A model generated the notes under the pieces. It was not told the origin of the DNA. It was given only the letters and a program-made list of their open reading frames with translations, and ran no database searches. A DNA stretch of 7,758 nt from Clostridiales bacterium UBA1380 (GTDB lineage Bacteria > Bacillota > Clostridia > Oscillospirales > CAG-272), in NCBI GenBank assembly GCA_002305445.1, contig DBRA01000070.1, positions 17,495 to 25,252 of the forward strand, given 5' to 3'. This document shows positions 1-6,600 of the stretch, piece after piece. The translations under genes and the position numbers were made by a program. Positions within the stretch are counted from its first letter, which is position 1, and each line of letters opens with the position of its first letter.

Positions 1-552
1 GCTCCACACGCCGGCAAGGTCGTATGCCTCCGTGACGTTGAAGTTGAATATGAACTCCACGCCGTTGGCCGCGGCGTTCTGGCAGCAGGCGATGGCGAGG
101 TCGTACGGGCATACGACTCCGGCGGTCGGGGCGTAAAGCGAACCGACGGCGTCGGGGGTGATGGCCGGAACGGCGGCGCGAAGAGCGTCCCTGTCGAGCA
201 GCTTGAGATCCGGCACGCCGTTTTTGATGCCGCGTTCCAATAATTTATGAAGCGTTGCCATATCGTCGTCGTCAAACGCGACGACATGGCTGCCGCATTT
301 TTTATAATGCACGCCGAGCGAGGTTGCTATCTCCTCCGTCATGGAGCAGCCGCGGACGTTAAGCTTCGCTTTTAACGTCCCGGGTACGGGGTCGTAGCCC
401 GCGTGGACTATGGCGGAGTTCGCTTTAGTCGTTCCCGTGGCGACGTCATCGGCGGCTTCGACGACAACGGCGGAAACGTTGTATTTCGCAAGCATATAAG
501 CCGTCATCGCGCCCGTTATGCCGGCTCCGATCACGGCGACGTCATAAATCAT
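1..552 (-). CDS. GlpA-like NAD(P)/FAD-dependent oxidoreductase, N-terminal part (C-terminus beyond window)
   Basis: Reading the minus strand from ATG at 552 gives 184 uninterrupted codons that run off the window edge. The start MIYDVAVIGAGITGA has the FAD-binding Rossmann fingerprint GxGxxG (G9, G11, G14), and E32 closes the second beta strand, where it would bind the ribose. Further on, GTTKANSAIVHAGYD (residues 40-54) and the following PGTLKAKLNVRG are the hallmark of clostridial GlpA-type glycerol-3-phosphate dehydrogenase/DAO-superfamily flavoproteins. Such proteins oxidise sn-glycerol 3-phosphate or a similar hydroxy acid, and many carry a C-terminal [2Fe-2S] domain, which cannot be seen here. 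An in-frame GTG at 561 is an alternative start; no strong ribosome binding site favours either, and ATG is chosen because family members usually start just before this beta strand. The gene is transcribed divergently from the MoxR cluster. The family is clear from sequence; the exact substrate is inferred. Confidence 0.88.
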   Translation of the reverse strand, partial: MIYDVAVIGAGITGAMTAYMLAKYNVSAVVVEAADDVATGTTKANSAIVHAGYDPVPGTLKAKLNVRGCSMTEEIATSLGVHYKKCGSHVVAFDDDDMATLHKLLERGIKNGVPDLKLLDRDALRAAVPAITPDAVGSLYAPTAGVVCPYDLAIACCQNAAANGVEFIFNFNVTEAYDLAGVWS

Positions 553-696
553 TTCAAGCACCGTATTTCAAGATAAATTTGTAAGGAGTGCACAATACTG
601 CTCCGTAAAATATATAGCGGCGTGCGGCTTTTTTGTACAATACGCGCAGGTTATAGCCATGTTTGCCGCATGATATATTTTTTACGCGCTTTATGA

Positions 697-725
697 ATTA
701 TAACATGATGAAGATAAAATTGCAA
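697..725 (-). promoter_or_regulatory. Sigma-A type promoter for the FAD oxidoreductase (extended -10)
   Basis: Read on the minus strand, TTGCAA (725-720) is followed after exactly 17 bases by a perfect TATAAT (702-697), with TG one base upstream of the -10 box (an extended -10). Predicted transcription starts near 690, giving a 5' leader of about 138 nt before the ATG at 552. The match to consensus is strong, but use of this promoter is inferred. Confidence 0.72.
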
Positions 726-746
726 TACCGTCAACAATATACGCAA

Positions 747-774
747 TTGATTTAAAAGTCGCTAAAAATATATT
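747..774 (+). promoter_or_regulatory. Candidate promoter for the MoxR-DUF58-transglutaminase cluster
   Basis: TTGATT (747-752) and TATATT (769-774) are separated by 16 bases, matching the sigma-A boxes at 4 of 6 and 5 of 6 positions. If used, the leader is about 185 nt and includes all the inverted repeats listed downstream. A second -10-like box, TATAAC (876-881), has no good -35 box; it lies 25 bases after the 836-850 palindrome, so it could be activator-dependent. The choice between them is uncertain because the region is AT-rich. Confidence 0.4.
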
Positions 775-810
775 TGAAATGTTCACAATGTTTTGATATA
801 CTTTCAAATA
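771..810. repeat. 9-bp inverted repeat with 22-base spacer
   Basis: TATTTGAAA (771-779) is exactly mirrored by TTTCAAATA (802-810). The left arm overlaps the last bases of the candidate -10 box at 769-774, so it is placed where a regulator could block or bend the promoter. It may also be chance in AT-rich DNA. Confidence 0.4.
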
Positions 811-814
811 AATT

Positions 815-850
815 ATGCAACTTTACCGTTTACCGGTGCAACTGTTGCAC
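815..850. promoter_or_regulatory. Operator-like cluster: TGCAAC half-sites, tandem TTTACCG and a 15-bp palindrome
   Basis: A perfect inverted repeat GTGCAACTGTTGCAC (836-850; 7-bp arms, one central base) is preceded by a further half-site ATGCAAC (815-821). The two TGCAAC cores lie exactly 21 bp apart, or two helical turns, so they face the same side of the DNA. Between them are two adjacent copies of TTTACCG (822-828 and 829-835). This is the geometry of a cooperative binding site for a dimeric regulator. No known regulator consensus was recognised and no regulator gene lies in the window. Confidence 0.5.
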
Positions 851-916
851 AATATTTCGCCTCTGTGTGAATTTTTATAACGGCTGATCGCCGAAAAACC
901 GGAAAGGATGGAGGTC

Positions 917-952
917 TTAAGTATTTTTTACAAATTTGTAAAAAATACTTAA
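917..952. repeat. Perfect 36-bp AT-rich palindrome in the leader of the MoxR gene
   Basis: Each half is 18 bases with no mismatch. The outer arm begins TTAAGTATTTTTTA and the centre is CAAATTTG, with the axis between 934 and 935. As RNA it could form a hairpin of about 16 A-U-rich pairs with a 4-base loop. It lies between a strong purine-rich ribosome-binding-site-like sequence GGATGGAGG (906-914) and the ATG at 968. It could be an operator, a leader hairpin that modulates translation, or a remnant of a palindromic element. It is followed by no T-tract, so a standard terminator is unlikely. Confidence 0.85.
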
Positions 953-967
953 CATCGGGCACGACAG

Positions 968-1960
968 ATGAACTCTCAGAATCAAACGTCAAGGCTTGCC
1001 GAATTCGAACTGAAGGACGCTTATAATGCCGCCGAAAAGCTGATCTCGGAAGTCGAGAAGGTCGTCATTGGCAAACACAACGAGGTGGTGCTGCTCGTAA
1101 CGGCGCTGCTTTCCGGAGGACATGTCTTAATCGAGGATGTTCCCGGCGTCGGCAAGACGTCGCTCGCCGCGTCGCTCGCCAAGGCCGCGGGGCTTGATTT
1201 CCACCGCGCGCAGTTCACGCCCGACGTCATGGCGTCGGACATCACCGGTTTCAACATCTACAACCGCCAGAAGGAGATGTTCGAGTTCCGCGAAGGCCTC
1301 GTCATGTGCAACATCCTGCTCGCGGACGAGATCAACCGCGCCAGCCCGAAAACGCAGTCGGCGCTGCTCGAGGCGATGGAGGAAGGCCGCGTCACGGTCG
1401 ACGGCACGACTTATCAGATCCCGGATCCGTTCATGGTCATCGCAACGCAGAACCCGACCGGCTATGTCGGTACATATCCTCTGCCGGAAGCTCAGCTCGA
1501 CCGCTTCTCGCTCAAGCTGTCGATGGGCTACCCGACCGCGGCCGAGGAGTTCGAGATCATCAGCGCGCGCCGCGAGAAGAATCCGCTCGACCAGATCAGC
1601 GCCGTCACCGACACCGATGTCATCAGATCGATCCGCGCGCACGTGACGTCCGTCGCGCTCGACGACGAGATATATAAGTATATCGTAACGCTCGTACAGG
1701 TCACGCGCAAGCATCCGTCGCTTTCGCTCGGCGCGAGCCCGCGCGCCTCCGTCGCGCTCATGAAGCTGGCGCAGGCGTACGCGTTCCTGCGCCGCCGCGA
1801 CTACGTCCTGCCCGAGGACGTGGCGGCGGTATACGCGCCTGCGATCGCGCACCGCCTCATGCTGAAGCAGGAGGCGAAGCTCAACCGCGTTTCGACCTAT
1901 GATATTTTGACGGAACTCTTAAAGACGGTCGAGGCGCCGTTCAAGGGCAAGCGCGCCTAA
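968..1960 (+). CDS. MoxR-family AAA+ ATPase
   Basis: The gene encodes 330 residues, normal for the MoxR family, with a cytoplasmic ATPase and no signal peptide or membrane helix. Visible motifs are Walker A in EDVPGVGKT (residues 56-64, K63), Walker B LLADE (117-121, D120 and E121), sensor 1 in MVIATQNP (156-163, N162), the arginine-finger region LPEAQLDRF (172-180, R179) and sensor 2 GASPRA (255-260, R259). The C-terminal lid ends near residue 330. All catalytic residues are intact, so it should hydrolyse ATP. MoxR proteins are held to act as chaperone-like remodelling machines with VWA-domain partners; here the DUF58 protein encoded next is the obvious partner. An in-frame stop at 950-952 leaves ATG 968 as the only good start, but no Shine-Dalgarno sequence is close to it. 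The nearest strong one is at 906-914, before the 36-bp palindrome. The family call is very secure; the client protein is unknown. Confidence 0.97.
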   Translation: MNSQNQTSRLAEFELKDAYNAAEKLISEVEKVVIGKHNEVVLLVTALLSGGHVLIEDVPGVGKTSLAASLAKAAGLDFHRAQFTPDVMASDITGFNIYNRQKEMFEFREGLVMCNILLADEINRASPKTQSALLEAMEEGRVTVDGTTYQIPDPFMVIATQNPTGYVGTYPLPEAQLDRFSLKLSMGYPTAAEEFEIISARREKNPLDQISAVTDTDVIRSIRAHVTSVALDDEIYKYIVTLVQVTRKHPSLSLGASPRASVALMKLAQAYAFLRRRDYVLPEDVAAVYAPAIAHRLMLKQEAKLNRVSTYDILTELLKTVEAPFKGKRA

Positions 1961-2003
1961 GCCGCGCGGGCCGCGAGTTCATATGAAGGCGGAGCCGCGC
2001 GGC
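1961..2003 (+). repeat. GC-rich intercistronic hairpin after the MoxR stop codon
   Basis: GCCGCGCGG (1961-1969), starting on the base after the stop codon, pairs fully with CCGCGCGGC (1995-2003), giving nine G-C pairs around a 25-base loop. No T-tract follows, so it is not a classical terminator. It could set transcript stability or reduce downstream expression. Each arm is itself nearly palindromic, so other folds are possible. Confidence 0.5.
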
Positions 2004-2023
2004 ATATAGACTGCTTTCTGCGC

Positions 2024-2044
2024 TTCGCCGCAACAACAGGCGAA
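2024..2044 (+). repeat. Small hairpin before the DUF58 gene
   Basis: TTCGCC (2024-2029) pairs with GGCGAA (2039-2044) around a 9-base loop, followed by ATATTTTT. The short stem and interrupted T-run make it at most a weak or partial terminator in the 110-base gap between the MoxR and DUF58 genes. No convincing promoter was found in that gap, so the two genes are probably cotranscribed. Confidence 0.3.
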
Positions 2045-2070
2045 ATATTTTTCGATCGGATCAGGATACG

Positions 2071-3585
2071 ATGGATAAAAAATATTCGGATAGCCCCGCG
2101 TTCGCGCTGACGCGGTATTTCTGGATTTATCTGGCCGCGCTGTTTTTCGCGCTCGTTTTCACGCAGGCGCTGCGTTCCACTGCGTCCAGCATGATGTTCT
2201 ATTTCATGCTGCTGCTCCCGGTTTTCCTGCTCATATACGCGCTTATCGCAAGGGTCACGCTCAAGGTATACCTAACCGCCGAGGAGACGACGGCGCAGAA
2301 GTATTCGCCGGTCGAATACGAGTTCGACCTGATAAACGAATCGATTCTGCCCTACCCGTTTCTCGAGGCCGTCATCAGCGTCCCCGGCGAAGACGGAGTG
2401 CGCTGCACTGAGAAGATGTTCTCCGTCTCCGCGCCGCCGTCCGGCAAGTATGTGTTCAAGAACCGCTCCGTATTCAAGTACAGAGGCAGCTACGAGATTG
2501 GCGTGTCGTGCATATACATATACGACTTCTTCAAACTGTTCAGGATGCGGCTCGACGTCGGCAACTACACGACGATCATCGTTCTGCCGCGCAAGCTCAG
2601 GCTTGACGAAACCGCATCAACATCCGTCACCGACATTCCGACCGACAGCGCGCGCGTCGTAGCCGGCACGGACCAGTCGGAGATCGGCAACATCAGGGAG
2701 TACCGCATGGGCGACCCGCTGAAGTCGATTCACTGGAAGCTTTCGAGCAAGACGCAGGACCTGCAGGTCAAGGAATACAACACAAACACGGGAAAGAGCA
2801 TATATATATTCGCGGACTTCGCGAGAGCGCCCGTCTACGACACAACCCCTGCGGTCATCGCACCGCCGGCTGCGGATAATAAACGAAAGAAGCGCGTCAA
2901 GCGCGTCAAGCTCGATATGGAGGCGGTCAGCGCCCCGCCCGCGGAGCCGCTGCCCGGCGGCGAATTCGACGAAGGCGTCGAAGCCGCGGCAAAAAGTCCG
3001 GAGCTTGATCCGGCAGCGCTTGCGGAAGCGGAAGCTGCGAAAGCGCGCGCCGAATTCGATTACGCCAAGGCCAACCTCGTCAAGCCCGAATATGCCGGCG
3101 ATATGGACGAGTTCGTAGCCGACGGCGTGACGGAGCTCGCCGTCGCGACGGTGCTGCGCGAGCTGCGCGCGGGCAATGCCAGCACGCTCGTCTGCTTCGA
3201 CGCGCGCGAGCCGTCCGGCATCGCCGCATACGAGCTGACCTCCCCGGAGGACTTCGAAAACATCTTTAAGAATTTCGCCACGACGCCGCTCGCGCCGTCC
3301 GACGACCGCGTGATGCGGCTCGCGCCGGTCGTCCGCGAGTCTATGAACGTGACGGTCAGGGTCGTAACCGGCGCTATCGACACCGAAGCCGTCTCCGGCT
3401 ACGCGGCGCTTCCCGCGATGTTCGGCGGCGCCGGCACGGGTTCCGTCACGGAGGTGCTCGTATTCAACCCCGACGAACGTTACGCGGACCCGGCGGCACG
3501 CGTCGAATACATCGATCTCTGCCGCTCGCGCCTCGCTCAGAACGGCGTGGTGCTGACTCAGCTGCGCACCGGTGAGCTGCAATGA
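2071..3585 (+). CDS. Membrane-anchored DUF58 (VWA-like) protein with charged insert
   Basis: The gene encodes 504 residues. Two N-terminal membrane helices (about 16-34 and 41-61) form a hairpin, with basic residues after the second placing the rest in the cytoplasm, where it can meet the MoxR ATPase. A beta-rich segment (about 65-175) precedes the DUF58 signature REYRMGDPLKSIHWK (209-223) and the following QVKEY (232-236), which are diagnostic. Next comes IYIFADF (244-250), matching the first strand of a VWA-like fold; it has an aspartate (D249) but no following DxSxS metal-site pattern, so metal binding looks degenerate. The fold is then broken by a low-complexity insert (about 258-345) with KRKKRVKRVK at 271-280 and Ala/Glu-rich sequence, before resuming near 346 with a helix and the strand TLVCFD (372-377). 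Uninterrupted DUF58 proteins are usually around 400 residues or shorter. A weak site CAGGA (2062-2066) precedes the ATG. The family call is firm; the role as a MoxR partner is inferred from context. Confidence 0.93.
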   Translation: MDKKYSDSPAFALTRYFWIYLAALFFALVFTQALRSTASSMMFYFMLLLPVFLLIYALIARVTLKVYLTAEETTAQKYSPVEYEFDLINESILPYPFLEAVISVPGEDGVRCTEKMFSVSAPPSGKYVFKNRSVFKYRGSYEIGVSCIYIYDFFKLFRMRLDVGNYTTIIVLPRKLRLDETASTSVTDIPTDSARVVAGTDQSEIGNIREYRMGDPLKSIHWKLSSKTQDLQVKEYNTNTGKSIYIFADFARAPVYDTTPAVIAPPAADNKRKKRVKRVKLDMEAVSAPPAEPLPGGEFDEGVEAAAKSPELDPAALAEAEAAKARAEFDYAKANLVKPEYAGDMDEFVADGVTELAVATVLRELRAGNASTLVCFDAREPSGIAAYELTSPEDFENIFKNFATTPLAPSDDRVMRLAPVVRESMNVTVRVVTGAIDTEAVSGYAALPAMFGGAGTGSVTEVLVFNPDERYADPAARVEYIDLCRSRLAQNGVVLTQLRTGELQ

Positions 3586-3642
3586 CCGCTAAACCGCTCC
3601 GATCGGCGCGCATAACGCCGGCATACCGTCATCTCGACCGGC

Positions 3643-3649
3643 AGGAGGT
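3643..3649 (+). promoter_or_regulatory. Consensus ribosome binding site that fixes the transglutaminase start
   Basis: AGGAGGT ends three bases before ATG 3653. It is the strongest ribosome binding site in the cluster and supports this start over downstream methionines. Confidence 0.85.
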
Positions 3650-3652
3650 CAC

Positions 3653-6600
3653 ATGGATACTGTAAAAGAAAAGCGTCCGCCGAAAAACCGGGCGCAAAAA
3701 GATAAAGTCCGCGAAAGATACATATTCGCGCCGACAGGGCTCGATATACCGAAAAGCGCCGTCTACGCCGGATATATCGGCCGCGTGTTCGTCGCGTACA
3801 TCGGCGCGCTCGGCATGGTGTCGTTCATCGCCGACGCGCTGAATACCTACGAAACCTATCCCGATATCTCGTTTTTATTCCTCGCGCTTGTATGCCTTGC
3901 CGGCACCGCGGTGTTCGCGCTCGCGGCGCTGAACAGGATAACGCTGGCGGTTTTCGGCGGCGGAGCGCTTGTCGCGGGCGGCGTTTACATAGCGGCGCAG
4001 CCGGCTCCGCTCGACTTCTGCCGCATGGTCGGCATAGGGTTCTACAACCACATAATCGACAGGCTGACGACGGTCGGCTATACGACCGTCGGCATGTACC
4101 GCTTCGACGACAGCGCGCTTCCCTTCTCCGCCGACGCATCATATCCGGCTTCGTACGTAAGCATCGCGTTTGCCGTGCTGTGCGTGATGTTCGCGGCGCT
4201 GTTCGTCTTCACGATCGCGCGGCGCGTCAGGCTCGTCCCGCTCGTCATCGTGTGCGTGCTCTTCATCTCGAGCATATTCATGTACAACATCACGCGCACC
4301 AACACGGGCTTTGCGCTGATACTGTCGGCGCTCGCCGGCGTAATCGTTCTTAAGGTCTACGACGCCTGCTATATCGGCGGCGTCGCGCGCACGAGGGTGC
4401 GCGAGCGCGCGCTTGAAAAAAAGCGCGCCAAACTCGCGGCCGCGGAAGCGAAGAAGTCGCCGGCGCGAAAAAAAGTTACCGCAGCAGCCGAAGCGGAGGG
4501 TGGCAAAGCGTCCGCCGGAGCGCGCAATGCGCGCCCGAAGCGCGGAAAAGAGGAATCTTTTGTCAGCGTGCGCGATATATCGAGCGTACTGACGACGGAG
4601 CTTCGCGAAGAGGAAAAGATCGCGTATACTCCGCGTCCGAAGCCGAGGCCTGAGATAGTGACGCTGCCGAACGGTAAAACCAAGAAAGTAAAACCGAAAA
4701 CAGAACCGATGACGCCGTCCGAGTTCGTGACGATGCTGCGCTGGCGCATCGAAAACGCCGGTTCGCCTGAAGCTGTCGCGGAACGGGCGGAGCGCAAACG
4801 CACAAACCGCTGCTCGGCCGCCGGCGGTTTCGCCGGCTTCGCGGCGACCGCGCTCGCGCTTATCGTCATCTGGCTGCCCGCCGCGACGACGAAAAGCTAC
4901 TTCAAGCCGGTCGACTTCTTAAACGAAAAGATATCGATCGCGCGCATGTACGTCACCGCGTACCTGCTCGGCGACGACGTCGACCTGAACAACCTGTCGC
5001 TGTACAGCGGCCTCTCCGACTTCTCCGCGCGCGACGTCAACTTCGACTCGCCGACATACTACGGCACGAAGATCATGACGGTCGACACGAGCTACGACAC
5101 GCCCGTGTATCTGCGCTCATGGATCGGCACGTCGTTCAATTACGACGAGGGAAAGTGGTACAGCGCCGAAAACGACGAGATCATCAAGTACCGCAAGACA
5201 TTCGGCACCGGTTTTTCGCCTGAGAAGATAACGCAGAACTTCTACGCGGCAACGCTGCCCGCCGCCGTCGACATCAACCGCTACGACACATACAAGAACT
5301 ATGTGCAGTACGGCTTCTTCATCATGCAGCTCAACCTGACGCGCATCAACGGCAACGGCTACCTTCTGTATATACCGTCGTTTCTGTCGACCGACGCGGG
5401 CATCCTCGAGTACAACTCGAAGGAGAGCGCGAAGTTCAAGAACACCTGCTATTACGACGGCATCTACACATCGCGCTTGTTCATGCCGGGCGAGCAGTAC
5501 TCGACGCTGTCCTACGTCACGTCTATGCGGTATGACGGCATCGGCGACAACATAACGAAAAACATCTATTACTACGATTATTCAAATGTATATCTGACGC
5601 AGCTTGACTATATGCTCGGGCAGTATCCGCTCTACGACGTTAAGGTCAGCGAGGACGGCGAAGAGCAGGTGCTATCCCCTGTCTTTGAGAATTTCCTCAC
5701 CGATTACGAGAACCGTCTCCAACTGCTCGGCATTCAGTGGAAGGGCGATTCGATTCTGCGCCGATATGTGCAGATGGACGAGAAGGAGCGCAAGGCTTAC
5801 AAGGCCGCGATAACGCTCGAAGCGAAGTACCGCGATAAGCAGGTCAAGGGTACGTATGTTTCGACGACAAAATCGCCGGAGATACGCCGACTCGCCGCGG
5901 AGCTGTGCGGCGTTGACTTTGACGAAAATCCCGCCGACCTCAAGGTCAAGTACGACTCGCTGACATCGCCCTTCACGGCGCTCGAGAAACTCGCCGCCGC
6001 AAACGCTCAGAAGCTCGAAGATGCGGACGGCGACGGCTCCGTCTTCGGAGTCGATTTCGTGCCCGCCGACGGAGAAGGCACCGCCGTGCCGTCGGAGACG
6101 ATACACGAAACCGTCATGAGCGTGCTCAAATACCTTGAGAACAACTACACATACACGCTTGAGCCGACCGCTCCCGCAACCGAGGACGAAAGCGACGCCG
6201 TCAACAACCTGAACGCATTCCTTTATGATGCAAAAGAGGGGTACTGCGTCCATTTCGCGACGGCGGCGGCCGTGCTGCTGCGCGAGATGGGCATCCCGAC
6301 GCGCTTCTGCCAGGGCTACCTCGCGTCCGACTTCTGGCGCAACTACGCGATCGACGCGCCGACCCGCTACCGCATCAACGTCTACGACTACAACGCGCAC
6401 GCTTGGATCGAGGTTTATTACCCCTCCCTCGGCTGGGTGCAGTATGAGGCGACGCCGCCGTTTATGTCCGACATGTACGACGCGCTCGAGACGTCGTCGT
6501 CCGCTTATACGCCGACTCTCCGCGATCCGCTTACGTCGACGCCGGAGCCGGAGGAGACTGACGTCGACATCGGCAATCTCGACGCCGAAAGAGCCGCGTT

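Larger units (their letters stand above)
553..967. other. AT-rich divergent intergenic regulatory region
   Basis: This is a 415-base stretch with no credible gene on either strand, and it is visibly richer in A and T than the coding DNA around it. It separates the minus-strand oxidoreductase from the plus-strand MoxR gene, so it must hold both promoters. The minus-strand leader (about 553-690) has no riboswitch or T-box that I can recognise. The plus-strand side holds a promoter candidate, a 9-bp inverted repeat, a compact operator-like cluster and a 36-bp palindrome, each listed separately. Confidence 0.8.

Noticed and set aside
601..625. Possible terminator (GCGGCGTGCGGC followed by a T-run)
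   Set aside because: The GC-rich part repeats in the same direction rather than as complementary arms, so no stem forms.
923..952. Possible ten-codon leader peptide starting at ATT 923 after the strong ribosome-binding-like site
   Set aside because: ATT is a very rare start codon, and the frame lies wholly inside the AT-rich palindrome, which explains its composition.
917..952. CRISPR repeat or IS terminal repeat
   Set aside because: There is only one copy, with no spacers, no transposase and no target-site duplication in the window.
1127..1852. 241-codon open frame on the minus strand inside the MoxR gene
   Set aside because: It is an Arg-rich shadow opposite conserved AAA+ motifs, with no ribosome binding site and no known domain.
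2617..3582. 321-codon open frame on the minus strand inside the DUF58 gene
   Set aside because: The composition is that of a GC-codon shadow (Arg, Val, Ala), and the plus-strand DUF58 signature shows which strand is real.
3892..4353. 153-codon alternative-frame ORF within the transglutaminase gene
   Set aside because: It is Arg/His-rich, overlaps predicted membrane helices of the real frame, and has no independent start signals.
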